DNA of 64,000 nucleotides from Flavobacterium litorale (GCF_019613795.1 NZ_CP080429.1:2661096-2725095); one strand, 5' to 3'. Positions 46,710 through 56,665 are shown, counted from the stretch's first letter. The notes: generated from the letters alone by a model not told the origin. Numbers and translations are program-made.

Positions 46710-46715
46710 GTGGTA

Positions 46716-47252
46716 TTATGAAAGATGACCCAATATAAAAAGAATTCTGTTATCAACAGTATCTTTAGGTACTTCTATCAAATCGTAACCATAAGCTTTG
46801 TAGGTTTCTTGCAAGTGGTCTGCAATTAAAGTTGCCTGCTCGTAACTTTCATACCGTGCTTCATCAGCAGTATATATCTCCCTCCAAGGTGGTAAAAAAA
46901 ATATTTTGGTATATTGGTGTGCTTTGCAAACAGCATCAAAAACAGCAGGGTACGAGTCGCCTATATAGTGCATGTACGCTAGTACATCGGGCAATCCCCT
47001 ATCAATAAAAACAACTTCACTATCATCTGCTACAGCAGCTGCATGTTGTTTTTTTCTGCCTTCTAATAGTAACTCACTAAACAGTAGTGGTTTTTCTAAA
47101 AAAAGCTGTTCTATACCTTGTTTGCGTGCCTCTAAAGTAACCTCACGAGAAATTTCAGGATAACAAGTATATCCCCTATGCTGTAGTTGCTCAATTAAGC
47201 TCGTTTTTCCAGAGCCTGGTCCACCTATAATTACTACTATTTCTTTAGCCAC
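46716..47252 (-). CDS. AAA/P-loop ATPase
   Basis: 178 aa. Walker A GGPGSGKTSLIEQL, a Walker B-like VVFIDRGLPDVLAYM, and the typical family end. A conserved Bacteroidota AAA_28-type protein, similar to the NadR kinase fold; substrate not established. 6 bp upstream of recQ. Confidence 0.88.
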   Translation of the reverse strand: MAKEIVVIIGGPGSGKTSLIEQLQHRGYTCYPEISREVTLEARKQGIEQLFLEKPLLFSELLLEGRKKQHAAAVADDSEVVFIDRGLPDVLAYMHYIGDSYPAVFDAVCKAHQYTKIFFLPPWREIYTADEARYESYEQATLIADHLQETYKAYGYDLIEVPKDTVDNRILFILGHLS

Positions 47253-47488
47253 AATTTTTTATAAAGTGCAAATTTACTTAAAGACGTGCTATAATAAAAG
47301 CATTATACGCAGCGGATTCATCCAGAAGATGATTCATTTTGTAAATACTAACAATTATTTGTTATTAAATAAAACCTAAAATTACATTGTATCGTATATA
47401 TAATCAGGCATTTACACCCAATGAATTAGTTTACATATTGTTAACTCAAAAAAAATATTTGTTTATTTTTTATTTTGGAAATAATATA

Positions 47489-47496
47489 TATTTTTG
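47489..47496 (+). promoter_or_regulatory. Putative -7 box TATTTTTG
   Basis: Matches TAnnTTTG 25 bp upstream of the ATG at 47521. No well-spaced TTG is seen. The gap 47253-47488 otherwise shows nothing. Confidence 0.45.
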
Positions 47497-47520
47497 CTTC
47501 CAGAATTAAATCCCAAAAGT

Positions 47521-47754
47521 ATGAGAAAATTATTTTTAAATCTGTATGTTTTTATTTTCCTGATTGCCAGCGATTATGTAATGCTTGCACAATCACCTGG
47601 TGACGAAGATGGTAGTGGACCTGGTGGTGTAGAGGGTGATGACCCCGTAGCACCAATTAATGGTAAAATAATACTACTTGCTGTTGCTGCAGTAGCATTT
47701 GCTTATTACTATTTTGCTAAAAAGAAAGAAGAGAAACAACTTATGTCAAACTAA
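47521..47754 (+). CDS. Small exported membrane protein
   Basis: 77 aa from the ATG at 47521, which begins a signal peptide (MRKLFLNLYVFIFLIASDYV). An acidic Gly-rich stretch (SPGDEDGSGPGGVEGDDP) precedes a membrane helix and a KKKEEK tail. A familiar small Flavobacteriia protein of unknown role. Followed by a strong terminator. Confidence 0.72.
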   Translation: MRKLFLNLYVFIFLIASDYVMLAQSPGDEDGSGPGGVEGDDPVAPINGKIILLAVAAVAFAYYYFAKKKEEKQLMSN

Positions 47755-47776
47755 TAACTGGTTTGTAATAAGTAGT

Positions 47777-47815
47777 AATAAAAAAGAGAAGTTTAATAAA
47801 CTTCTCTTTTTTATT
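47777..47815. terminator. Bidirectional terminator
   Basis: AATAAAAAAGAGAAGTTT and its complement around a 3-base loop; it serves both 47521-47754 and the convergent gene at 47836. Confidence 0.88.
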
Positions 47816-47835
47816 GGTTATGGTGGAGGTTTTGC

Positions 47836-48135
47836 TTAGTCGGCAAAACGTTGTAAAATACTGTACTCATTACTCAGTTCAACATAATAACAGTCTTGCG
47901 GTACTTCCACATCTAGAGCTGCTATTTGAGAAGCAGAGTACCCTCGTTGCTTCAACTCGTTGCTGGTATGTACTAACACAGGCTGATCGCCTACATAGTA
48001 TAAATTTTCATCAGAACGTATAATTTCAGATATACTACCCGAAATTCCGTAATCCATTACGTTGTAACGCAATTCTTTTTCAAGCTCATCTTCAGACAGC
48101 TTGTTTACCCAAGATTTGAGATCTTTTAATTTCAT
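47836..48135 (-). CDS. Conserved hypothetical protein
   Basis: 99 aa, soluble: MKLKDLKSWVNKLSEDELEK, then strands (DENLYYVGDQPVLVHT). No named family. Codon use and flanking terminator support a real gene. Confidence 0.65.
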   Translation of the reverse strand: MKLKDLKSWVNKLSEDELEKELRYNVMDYGISGSISEIIRSDENLYYVGDQPVLVHTSNELKQRGYSASQIAALDVEVPQDCYYVELSNEYSILQRFAD

Positions 48136-48333
48136 CTGCTAATAAATAAAGTTAATTTTTATAGGTAGCTGGGGAGCTAACATTATAATAAGGGATAAAT
48201 ATAGTTAATATAATTATTTATCAAAAAAAACTTATAACTTATTGTTTATCAATATTTATTTAGTAGATATATAACTTTTTTTTGATTGTTATAATGCAAG
48301 TCGTAATTCAGAAAAATAATACAAAAACAATTA

Positions 48334-48364
48334 TTTGTAATATTTGCCTACGGCATTAATTTTG
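48334..48364 (+). promoter_or_regulatory. Flavobacterial promoter TTTG-N19-TAATTTTG
   Basis: -33 TTTG at 48334-48337 and -7 TAATTTTG at 48357-48364 with 19-bp spacing, 19 bp before the ATG at 48384. One of the best consensus promoters in the window. The rest of 48136-48333 shows nothing. Confidence 0.7.
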
Positions 48365-48383
48365 TAGGATACAACTATAGATT

Positions 48384-48692
48384 ATGGGAAGATTAGATTA
48401 CAAGCATATCGCATTTCATATTATTGTAGCCTTTTATTTTATATGGCTACTTGTTTTTATAGCATTGGTTGTACTAACGTTAGTTAACTTTTTTAGTATA
48501 ATGGATACCACATTAAACAACATGCTAACAACCATGATAGTATTAAACCTATTTATGGGTACAGCCTTATATTTGGTATTTAAACTATTCCGAAATAAAT
48601 CCGTGCTAAATAAAGTGGTAAAGTATAGTTTCGGGTTCATATCTGTAGTATCGTTAACCGCAGTTGCAATAATAAAAATAAAGTCATTTTAA
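48384..48692 (+). CDS. Three-helix membrane protein, hypothetical
   Basis: 102 aa with hydrophobic segments at about 8-33, 48-70 and 80-98. No family recognised. Confidence 0.65.
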   Translation: MGRLDYKHIAFHIIVAFYFIWLLVFIALVVLTLVNFFSIMDTTLNNMLTTMIVLNLFMGTALYLVFKLFRNKSVLNKVVKYSFGFISVVSLTAVAIIKIKSF

Positions 48693-48778
48693 TTCTCTCA
48701 AACAAACCTAATAGCAATTATAGCAAAGCAATACCAATATGCAAAGTGGTTTTTTAGGCAACTTATGCTGGTAAAACG

Positions 48779-48786
48779 TATATTTG
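48779..48786 (+). promoter_or_regulatory. -7 box TATATTTG of the DUF493 gene
   Basis: Perfect TAnnTTTG, 25 bp before the ATG at 48812. No clear TTG at -33. Confidence 0.55.
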
Positions 48787-48811
48787 CTTATAATTACAGT
48801 TAATTACAGTC

Positions 48812-49096
48812 ATGGACAAGAAAAGTAAAGAATTTTACGATAGGTTAAAGCAAAAATTATCGGAATCGACAATATGGCCAGCAGGATATTTATTTAAATT
48901 TATAGTACCAACGGATACAGAAAAGATATTGCATATAGAGAATGCTTTTAATGGAATGGGAGCTGTAATAAAAACTACAAAATCTAAAAACGGAAAATAT
49001 ACCAGTGTATCTATAGATGTACGAATGAAAAGCTCGCAAGCAGTAATAGATAAGTACATAGAATTATCTGATGTTGAAGGTATTATTTCACTATAA
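48812..49096 (+). CDS. DUF493 (YbeD-like) protein
   Basis: 94 aa. WPAGYLFKFIVPTDTEKILH and YTSVSIDVRMKSSQAVIDKY fit the small ACT-like DUF493 family, possible regulators. Upstream of the DUF4290 gene and murA, a conserved Flavobacteriia order. Confidence 0.82.
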   Translation: MDKKSKEFYDRLKQKLSESTIWPAGYLFKFIVPTDTEKILHIENAFNGMGAVIKTTKSKNGKYTSVSIDVRMKSSQAVIDKYIELSDVEGIISL

Positions 49097-49110
49097 TTTT
49101 TAAACAAAAT

Positions 49111-49803
49111 ATGCAATATAATTCACAAGAAGGCGTCAATTCATTAGAATATAACTCTGAAAGAACTCACTTAATAATACCTGAATACGGAAGGCATTTA
49201 CAGAAGCTAATAGACCAAGCCGCTGCAATAGAGGATAGAGAGGAACGTAACAAGGCAGCTAAATATATAATAGCGGTTATGGGTAACTTAAACCCGCACT
49301 TGCGTGATGTACCCGATTTTCAGCATAAGCTATGGGATCAATTATTTATAATGTCGGACTTCAATTTGGATGTCGACTCTCCTTACCCTATCCCTTCTAA
49401 AGAATTATTGGAGCAAAAGCCTGATAGGCTCGCCTACCCGCAAAACTTCCCTAAATATCGTTTTTACGGTAACAATATTAAATACATGATAGATGTTGCG
49501 AACAAATGGGAAGACGGTGAGCTTAAAGATGCCTTAATTATGGTAATTGCCAACCACATGAAAAAATCGTATCTGAGTTGGAATAAAGATACTGTTAAGG
49601 ATGATGTTATTTTTTCGCATTTACTAGAATTATCTGAAGGTAAAATAAACTTACTTACAACAGAGGAAGAACTCTCTACCTCATCCGATTTAATGAAGGT
49701 AAACAAGAAAATGAGTAATAAACACCAGTTTAACAACAACTCAAAACAAAAGTCGCACCGCTCTAATTCTGGTGGAAAAAATAACAAAAACCGAAAATCC
49801 TAA
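49111..49803 (+). CDS. DUF4290 family protein
   Basis: 230 aa: EYNSERTHLIIPEYGRHLQK is the signature; the C-terminal 40 residues are basic and low complexity (NNNSKQKSHRSNSGGKNNKN). Restricted to Bacteroidota and always near murA, so a cell-wall related role is suspected. 14 bp upstream of murA. Confidence 0.88.
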   Translation: MQYNSQEGVNSLEYNSERTHLIIPEYGRHLQKLIDQAAAIEDREERNKAAKYIIAVMGNLNPHLRDVPDFQHKLWDQLFIMSDFNLDVDSPYPIPSKELLEQKPDRLAYPQNFPKYRFYGNNIKYMIDVANKWEDGELKDALIMVIANHMKKSYLSWNKDTVKDDVIFSHLLELSEGKINLLTTEEELSTSSDLMKVNKKMSNKHQFNNNSKQKSHRSNSGGKNNKNRKS

Positions 49804-49817
49804 TTCTTTACGGCAGC

Positions 49818-51128
49818 ATGGGAACATTTAAAATTGAAGGAGGAATACAGCTAAAAGGAGAAATTACCCCACAGGGTGCAAAAAACGAAGCTTTACAGGT
49901 TTTATGTACCGTATTACTTACCCCAGAAAAGGTAACTATTACTAATATACCCGATATTATTGATGTAAATAAACTCATTAATTTACTTAAAAATCTTGGT
50001 GTAAAAGTAGAGAAGTTAGCACATGGTGCTTACAGTTTTCAGGCAGATGAAGTAAACCTGAGTTACCTAGAATCGGAAGCATTTAAGGAAGAAGGAAAAG
50101 CTTTAAGAGGCTCTATAATGTTAGTAGGACCACTATTAGCCCGCTTTGGTAAAGGGTATATACCAAAACCTGGAGGCGATAAAATAGGGCGCCGTAGGCT
50201 AGATACACACTTTGAGGGCTTTATTAGCCTTGGAGCAAAATTTCGTTATAACAGAGAGGAGTATTTTTATGGCGTAGAAGCCAAAAAACTAACGGGTACG
50301 TATATGTTATTAGATGAAGCATCGGTAACGGGTACTGCCAATATTGTTATGGCGGCTGTACTTGCCGAAGGTAAAACTACCATATACAATGCCGCCTGCG
50401 AACCTTACCTACAACAATTGTGTAAAATGCTAAATAGCATGGGGGCAAAAATTACAGGTATAGGATCTAACCTGTTAACAATTGAAGGTGTAGACAAGCT
50501 AGGTGGATGTGAGCACCGTATACTACCTGATATGATTGAAATAGGAAGCTGGATAGGGCTTGCTGCCATGACCCAAAGCGAGATAACTATTAAAGATGTT
50601 AGCTGGGATAGCTTAGGGCTTATACCCAATACGTTTAAAAAATTAGGCATTACGTTAGAAAGACGTGGCGATGATATTTACATACCCAAACACCCCGATG
50701 GTTATGAGATACAAAACTATATAGATGGCTCAATACTCACAATATCCGATGCGCCATGGCCAGGCTTTACGCCCGACCTTTTGAGTATTGTATTGGTGGT
50801 AGCTACACAAGCTAGAGGTAGTGTACTCATCCACCAAAAAATGTTTGAAAGCCGCCTTTTCTTTACCGATAGGCTTATTGATATGGGTGCAAAAATAATA
50901 TTATGCGACCCACACAGGGCTACTGTTATTGGTCACGACTTTAAATCGCAATTAAAAGGCATCCAGATGTCATCACCCGATATACGCGCAGGAGTTTCGT
51001 TACTTATTGCTGCACTTTCTGCCAAAGGCACTAGTATTATACAAAATAGCGAACAGATAGATCGTGGGTATGAAAGAATTGACGAAAGGCTACAGGCACT
51101 AGGTGCTAAAATTGAACGGTTAGATTAA
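49818..51128 (+). CDS. murA: UDP-N-acetylglucosamine 1-carboxyvinyltransferase
   Basis: 436 aa, first committed step of peptidoglycan synthesis (enolpyruvyl transfer to UDP-GlcNAc). Family motifs QGAKNEALQVL, RGSIMLVGPLLARFG and SPDIRAGVSLLIAAL. The loop residue normally Cys115 is Asp121 here (PKPGGDKIGRRRL), the variant known to make MurA insensitive to fosfomycin. The enzyme is otherwise complete. Confidence 0.97.
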   Translation: MGTFKIEGGIQLKGEITPQGAKNEALQVLCTVLLTPEKVTITNIPDIIDVNKLINLLKNLGVKVEKLAHGAYSFQADEVNLSYLESEAFKEEGKALRGSIMLVGPLLARFGKGYIPKPGGDKIGRRRLDTHFEGFISLGAKFRYNREEYFYGVEAKKLTGTYMLLDEASVTGTANIVMAAVLAEGKTTIYNAACEPYLQQLCKMLNSMGAKITGIGSNLLTIEGVDKLGGCEHRILPDMIEIGSWIGLAAMTQSEITIKDVSWDSLGLIPNTFKKLGITLERRGDDIYIPKHPDGYEIQNYIDGSILTISDAPWPGFTPDLLSIVLVVATQARGSVLIHQKMFESRLFFTDRLIDMGAKIILCDPHRATVIGHDFKSQLKGIQMSSPDIRAGVSLLIAALSAKGTSIIQNSEQIDRGYERIDERLQALGAKIERLD

Positions 51129-51143
51129 GTTTTATTTATATAC

Positions 51144-51180
51144 AACAAAAAAGCACCACTAGTAGTGGTGCTTTTTTGTT
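51144..51180. terminator. Bidirectional terminator between murA and the DUF5686 gene
   Basis: AACAAAAAAGCACCACT and its exact complement around AGT: a 17-pair stem with T-runs on both strands. Confidence 0.93.
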
Positions 51181-51196
51181 ATGGTTAAAATTGCCG

Positions 51197-53677
51197 TTAA
51201 TCAATAACATCTAAAAATTTCAGACCAAAAATAATACCATCGGTTTTAAAACCACTCTGATACGAGCGCACATAGTCTATACGCAACATCCTGAATTTGC
51301 CAATTCCAATATTATCAAAACCTGCGGTAAACTCGCTGTACGGCTTGTAGTCGGGTGTGGAAATTTGGTGATATCCCAGCACTAAATTCCACTGCAGCTT
51401 ATTTAACAAAGGTACTTTGTTCATTATATACCCTTTAAAGTTATGCTCGGTATGCATTTCAAAATACTGGTCGTTAGTACTATGGGTATAATACGGTAGT
51501 AAGTTAAATACATTTAAATAACTTTGCCCGCTGCCTACATGGGTTTGATTACCGTTAAAGTGTTTGTAATCGATAAACGAAATACCATCGGCATTAAAAA
51601 ATTTACCACCTTTTAAATTAATATCAAAATCACCCTTGTTACCCAACGTAGTACCATAATAAACACGTGCAGCAACAAAATCATATTCATATTCGCTTTC
51701 ACTTGCTGCAAAACCTTTTTGGTATTGCAAGTGTATTGTGGGGTAGTTGGCATCGCTTACCATAACCCTACTATAGGGGCGTGTTATGTATTTCTGACCA
51801 AAATTAATACGAGCGTAAACACTTGCTTTCATTAAATTGTGGGTTTCAAAAGCAAGTGCATCATTCGTTGGGTCCAGCGGGTTGTTGGAAAGGTAAGCAT
51901 CTTTGTTTTTAATAAGTACGTAATCGGTATTATTTTGTAAAGCACGTCGGCGGGTATATTGTACATTACCCATCATAAATAGCCCTGTTGCTACGCGTTG
52001 TTGGTACTGTGCCGATGCAAATGTATTATCGTACAGCTTCATATAATTATCTTTAAAAAACAATGAGCTTACCATATTTTGCAGCTTTGTTATAGGCTCT
52101 GCACTATTAAATTGTGCTACCTCGTTCCCTCCTGATAGGTATAATGATGCATTATTAATCCTGTTAAAAGTGTGCGAGAAAAAACCACGAACCCTAAGCC
52201 TGTCTTCGGCAATACCATAGTTAAATACAGCACCCATAGTAGTATATTTTCCAGTTACCTCATCGTATTTTCTAAACGATAAATCGGTGTTAAAATTCCA
52301 CCCTTGTACGGTATTAAAACTAGCCTGTGTAGGATCTAAAACGCCACCGTAACTATAGGATGTTTTATTTTTAGAATTGCGGTAGGTATACCCCGTTAAC
52401 ACATCAAACACACCAAACTTATTGCTCTTTTTATCAATAGAGTCCAAGTAAACCTCAGATGTATGCAGGGTTTGTATACTATCTTTCTTTATATAATCGG
52501 TAACCTCTTCTTCCGTAAGGGGTACAGGGCGCATTTTGTTCCAATACAAGGAGTCTTTCTTATTAGAATCTTTTTCTATGTAAACAATCTCTTTCCCAAA
52601 AACACCTTCATCAAAACTATCCTTAAACACATAATTGTTATACACATGTGTAAACTTTCCCATAAATTTAATACCAAAGGCTCCTGCTTTAAAATCAAAG
52701 GTTTGCGAGTTTTTAGCCCACACATTATTTTTAGTATTATACGTAAAGTTTTGTTTTAAATTTAAAACGTCTAGCATAGGCTGTTGCATTCTATATCCCT
52801 TAATATCAAAATCAATAGCCGATATTGCCCAACTATTCTCTACAATATAAATATAGCCTTCAAAAACAGGCTCTTTATCACGGCGTGGTATTACCTTTAT
52901 TTTATTAATCTGAGTTTCATTTTCATCAAAAAAACTACCCTCAAAAGAAAATTTATAGTAATTAAAAGCATTATCAGCTAATGGCGATACCATATTAATA
53001 TCAAGATCGATATAATCGTTGTAAAAATTGTAAAATGTTCCGCGTGCAGTATTGTAACTAAAACCATTATCGTTACCACTTATTTTAGAGGCTACAATGC
53101 GTTCTTTTAGCTTATTGGGTTGCTCAAATTTTATTTTAGATACGGTTTCAGATAAGTATATAATACCGCTCCCCGTACTATCCAAAATACTTTCTTCTTC
53201 ATCCTCTACCTTTATTCCCATAATACGTTCGGGCACATCTTCTACTTTAAAAATTCCTTTAGAGTAAAAATCAGCTTCAAAACGTCCTGTTTTAGCCGAA
53301 TTCTGTTTCTTGTTGGCAATAGCACTTCGCATTATAGCATAGGCAGGATCTTCTTTATTGGATATTACCACCTCATCAAGCTGATAGGTTTCATCTTGTA
53401 ATACCACATCAAGCTGGTGCGGAAATGCAGTAACAGTAACAGCTTCTTTTTTTGTTTTATACCCTATAGATTGGAAAAGCAATGTATACCTACCTTTTTC
53501 TTGAACGTTTATTGCATATTCCCCCTTATCGTTGGCCGTAGTACTTTTATACGTATTTTCTAAAATAACGTTAGCAAAAGGTATAGGTACCCCATCTTCA
53601 GACGTTACTTTACCTCTAATTTGTGCGTGTACAGTACCACACATCAGCAATAATAATACTGCAATAAACTTGTGCAT
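51197..53677 (-). CDS. DUF5686 outer-membrane protein with carboxypeptidase-like N-domain
   Basis: 826 aa from the ATG at 53677, which starts the signal peptide MHKFIAVLLLLMCGTVHAQ; an ATG at 53686 is equally possible. A CarboxypepD_reg-like beta-sandwich (GKVTSEDGVPIPFANVILEN) is followed by DUF5686, a barrel-like region ending in the typical aromatic outer-membrane C-terminus. Common in Bacteroidota, function unknown, perhaps adhesion or transport. Confidence 0.88.
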   Translation of the reverse strand: MHKFIAVLLLLMCGTVHAQIRGKVTSEDGVPIPFANVILENTYKSTTANDKGEYAINVQEKGRYTLLFQSIGYKTKKEAVTVTAFPHQLDVVLQDETYQLDEVVISNKEDPAYAIMRSAIANKKQNSAKTGRFEADFYSKGIFKVEDVPERIMGIKVEDEEESILDSTGSGIIYLSETVSKIKFEQPNKLKERIVASKISGNDNGFSYNTARGTFYNFYNDYIDLDINMVSPLADNAFNYYKFSFEGSFFDENETQINKIKVIPRRDKEPVFEGYIYIVENSWAISAIDFDIKGYRMQQPMLDVLNLKQNFTYNTKNNVWAKNSQTFDFKAGAFGIKFMGKFTHVYNNYVFKDSFDEGVFGKEIVYIEKDSNKKDSLYWNKMRPVPLTEEEVTDYIKKDSIQTLHTSEVYLDSIDKKSNKFGVFDVLTGYTYRNSKNKTSYSYGGVLDPTQASFNTVQGWNFNTDLSFRKYDEVTGKYTTMGAVFNYGIAEDRLRVRGFFSHTFNRINNASLYLSGGNEVAQFNSAEPITKLQNMVSSLFFKDNYMKLYDNTFASAQYQQRVATGLFMMGNVQYTRRRALQNNTDYVLIKNKDAYLSNNPLDPTNDALAFETHNLMKASVYARINFGQKYITRPYSRVMVSDANYPTIHLQYQKGFAASESEYEYDFVAARVYYGTTLGNKGDFDINLKGGKFFNADGISFIDYKHFNGNQTHVGSGQSYLNVFNLLPYYTHSTNDQYFEMHTEHNFKGYIMNKVPLLNKLQWNLVLGYHQISTPDYKPYSEFTAGFDNIGIGKFRMLRIDYVRSYQSGFKTDGIIFGLKFLDVID

Positions 53678-53831
53678 TGTAGCCATGTATTGTGTTTTAT
53701 TTAATTGGTTTATAGTTACAGACGATGTTGCAGCCAAAATAGTTGCATCATTCTGTTGGTTTGTGTTGCGTTATAACGCAATTTATAACTTGTTCGTGTA
53801 CTAATAAGCTATTTTATTACATTTACTAGCT

Positions 53832-54032
53832 ATGGACGATTTACTAGCTGAGTTTATTGGCGAATTATTTTTAACTTACATAAGATACCCCGGTGCCTTA
53901 ATATATTGGTTGCTTTTTAAACGGCAATATACCTACAAACAGGTTGTAAAAAAATACCGAAAAACAAGTTTAGTAGTATCGTTACTGTTATACGTTGGTA
54001 TTGGTTGTATAGTATACCAAATTATACAATAA
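53832..54032 (+). CDS. Small membrane protein, hypothetical
   Basis: 66 aa, with segments FLTYIRYPGALIYWLLF and LVVSLLLYVGIGCIVYQII flanking a basic loop. No family recognised. Confidence 0.6.
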   Translation: MDDLLAEFIGELFLTYIRYPGALIYWLLFKRQYTYKQVVKKYRKTSLVVSLLLYVGIGCIVYQIIQ

Positions 54033-54039
54033 TGCAATG

Positions 54040-54067
54040 TTGCTACCACAGATTTAGTGTATCTTTG
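54040..54067 (+). promoter_or_regulatory. Flavobacterial promoter TTG-N17-TATCTTTG
   Basis: TTG at 54040-54042 and TATCTTTG at 54060-54067, 15 bp before the ATG at 54083. Good fit to the TTG/TAnnTTTG consensus. Confidence 0.65.
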
Positions 54068-54082
54068 AGTAAATAATTTAAT

Positions 54083-54850
54083 ATGAATACCATACAAGAT
54101 TTAAGACTTGCTGTACTTATAGATGCCGATAATGTACCCTACGCTAACGTTAAGGGAATGCTACAGGAAATAGCAAAATACGGTACACCTACATTTAAGC
54201 GCATTTATGCCGATTGGACAAAACCAACGGTATCGGGCTGGAAAAAAGTATTACTAGAAAATGCCATTACACCAATACAACAATACAGCTATACCAGAGG
54301 GAAAAATGCTACTGATAGTGCCATGATTATTGATGCCATGGACATACTTTATTCGGGTAAGGTAGACGGTTTTTGTATTGTATCGAGCGATAGCGATTTT
54401 ACCCGACTTGCTACCCGACTTAGAGAGGCAGGCATGAAAGTAATAGGTCTTGGCGAGAAAAAAACACTAATACCATTTATCACAGCCTGCGATAAGTTTA
54501 TATACTTAGAAATTTTAGAGGAAGACGATAACGCTTCTGATGCTAAAAAAGAAGCCACGCAAAACAAAGCAGAGAAAACGGCAGCTAAACGAAAAGAAAC
54601 ACTTAGTGAAATTGATAAAAAATTGCTCCGATTAATACGTAACAGTGTTAACGATTTAGGTGATGAGGACGGATGGGCATTTTTGGGCGATTTAGGTAAT
54701 ATTATTCTGAAAAAGCAACCTGATTTTGACCCTCGTAACTACGGATTCAATAAAATGCTACCATTAATAAAAAGTATTGACAGTTTTATAGTAGACGAAC
54801 GCAATACTGGAAAAAGCAATATTAAACACGTTTTTGTAAAGAACAAGTAG
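54083..54850 (+). CDS. NYN-domain protein with C-terminal OST-HTH/LOTUS
   Basis: 255 aa. PIN-like NYN nuclease domain: AVLIDADNVPYANVKGML with the first Asp, ATDSAMIIDAMDILYSGKVD, and FCIVSSDSDFTRLATRLRE with further acidic residues. A Lys/Glu linker (about 150-180) leads to an OST-HTH/LOTUS domain (WAFLGDLGNIILKKQPDFDP) that binds RNA. A likely RNA nuclease or RNA-directed regulator. Followed 2 bp later by a small gene. Confidence 0.9.
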   Translation: MNTIQDLRLAVLIDADNVPYANVKGMLQEIAKYGTPTFKRIYADWTKPTVSGWKKVLLENAITPIQQYSYTRGKNATDSAMIIDAMDILYSGKVDGFCIVSSDSDFTRLATRLREAGMKVIGLGEKKTLIPFITACDKFIYLEILEEDDNASDAKKEATQNKAEKTAAKRKETLSEIDKKLLRLIRNSVNDLGDEDGWAFLGDLGNIILKKQPDFDPRNYGFNKMLPLIKSIDSFIVDERNTGKSNIKHVFVKNK

Positions 54851-54852
54851 TA

Positions 54853-55110
54853 ATGAAAAAGCTTAAAGAAGAGTTACTACGTAAGGATAGTAGCATAAGC
54901 AAAATACAGTACGACAAAGAGTGGTTTTACAATATTAAAGATATGGCACACTATTTAAGTGAGGACTTAACAAATGTAGATTACATACATTTACCTATAG
55001 TAATAAATGGCATACAACGTACTGTAAAATGTGCTACGCTAGAGGACATAAAACGTGCCCTTAAAAAAAATGCCTTGCAAGATTTTAGTAGTAGCCGAAT
55101 AAAACGATAA
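54853..55110 (+). CDS. Hypothetical protein downstream of the NYN gene
   Basis: 85 aa, basic, no membrane segment. Immediately after the NYN gene, so likely cotranscribed. No family recognised. Confidence 0.6.
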   Translation: MKKLKEELLRKDSSISKIQYDKEWFYNIKDMAHYLSEDLTNVDYIHLPIVINGIQRTVKCATLEDIKRALKKNALQDFSSSRIKR

Positions 55111-55177
55111 AACCAACTATTTACACAATTACTATTACCAATGTTTTAATTGGAACACTATTTGAGATTGCTATAGT

Positions 55178-55825
55178 ATGGATTTTAATAAACTAATACA
55201 TAAAGTTACTCCTGCCTACCACAACGTAAAACAAAATGTATACAAACTACGGTACACAAATGCAGGTAAACCCGCTAACGAACTATCTCAACTATACATT
55301 AAACGCATCAGGAACAAATACACATCTGTAGGTGCGGTAACGGCTTTACCTGGTATTATTCCAGGTTTGGGTACTGCCACACAATTTGCTGTAGAGGCGA
55401 GCTCAGTATCTGCCGATTTAATTTTAATGCTACGCTGGATGGCAAGTATTTGCTACGGTACAGCCCTAATATATGGTAAGGATATTGAAAAAGAGTTTGA
55501 AAACGAATTTGCAACAGTACTCGGTATATGGTCGGGCGTACTTAAAGATGATAATGCAGTAATGGTAAAAAGTAGTGCTATTACAACATCACATTTTAAT
55601 AAGCATATTAACGATAAACTAAAAAACCGAATCAACCAGAAAATAGGGCAAAAATTAATAGCGCAATATGGTGGTAAACGCGGTACAGCAGCACTCGGTA
55701 AGTTTATTCCGTTTGGTGTAGGAGCTGTTGTTGGCGGTGCTTTTAATTATACAACCATGAAGAGCTTTGGGCGTGTTGCCGATAACTATTTTAAATCGTA
55801 TAAAAACACTATATACCACACTTAG
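55178..55825 (+). CDS. EcsC-like protein
   Basis: 215 aa. An amphipathic Gly-rich region (VGAVTALPGIIPGLGTATQF) and IPFGVGAVVGGAFNYTTMKS are typical of the EcsC family, peripheral membrane proteins of unknown activity. Single gene with its own upstream gap. Confidence 0.75.
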   Translation: MDFNKLIHKVTPAYHNVKQNVYKLRYTNAGKPANELSQLYIKRIRNKYTSVGAVTALPGIIPGLGTATQFAVEASSVSADLILMLRWMASICYGTALIYGKDIEKEFENEFATVLGIWSGVLKDDNAVMVKSSAITTSHFNKHINDKLKNRINQKIGQKLIAQYGGKRGTAALGKFIPFGVGAVVGGAFNYTTMKSFGRVADNYFKSYKNTIYHT

Positions 55826-55889
55826 CAGCAATACAATATAAAAAGTGTAGCCGTTTGTTTTTAGTATCTTTACCTATAAAATTGTAATT

Positions 55890-56513
55890 ATGAAACACCT
55901 ACATACACTACTATTACTTTTTGCCATGGCAATAACAAGTTGTAGTACTAAAAACAGTAATGCAGCTCCCGAAACGTTTACCACAGCATCGGAAACAGGA
56001 CTTGCCATAGGTACAATAACCTTTGAGGGAGAAAAACCTGTAAACGACATCTATCGTTTTTTTTATGAGCCTACTTCGGGCGAAAAGAAGTTTATCCGCA
56101 AAAATAAAGGTAAAGTAGAAATTAAAGCCCGCGTAAAAAGCGAACCTTCATATACTGGCGATTTTAATGGTAAAAAAAGCTACCTGTTTGTTATAAAGGG
56201 TGCACCGGGTAATTATGCCTTTAACCAATACAACTACCTCGACCATATTGGTTACACAGGTATGGTAAGTAGTAGTAATAAATTTGCCATACCCTTTACT
56301 ATTAAAAAGGGAGCTATTAACTATGTTGGAGAACTTACCTACATTGAAAAAGCAGAAAAAGGAACACCCAGAATTGTTATTTGGGATAAATTTGAGCGTG
56401 ACATAACCGAATTTAAAAAGAAGTTCCCGAATATCAATTGGGATATGGTTAGTAATAAAACCGTTAAAAAAGGGGATACAGGTAATGGTATTATCGACTT
56501 TATGGAGGAATAA
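55890..56513 (+). CDS. Lipoprotein, hypothetical
   Basis: 207 aa with a lipoprotein signal (LLLLFAMAITSC). The mature domain is beta-rich (YRFFYEPTSGEKKFIRKNKG); no family recognised. TATCTTTA at 55865 may be its -7 box. Confidence 0.7.
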   Translation: MKHLHTLLLLFAMAITSCSTKNSNAAPETFTTASETGLAIGTITFEGEKPVNDIYRFFYEPTSGEKKFIRKNKGKVEIKARVKSEPSYTGDFNGKKSYLFVIKGAPGNYAFNQYNYLDHIGYTGMVSSSNKFAIPFTIKKGAINYVGELTYIEKAEKGTPRIVIWDKFERDITEFKKKFPNINWDMVSNKTVKKGDTGNGIIDFMEE

Positions 56514-56665
56514 AATCTAAATTATAGATAATATATTTTTTACCTACATTCTGTACATTATTGATTAATAAAATAGTAAACACATGTTAAATTGATAAAT
56601 TTTAACATGCGCGATAATATATTATTCAATCGACTTTTCTACTTTTATAAGAACTAAACTTATAA

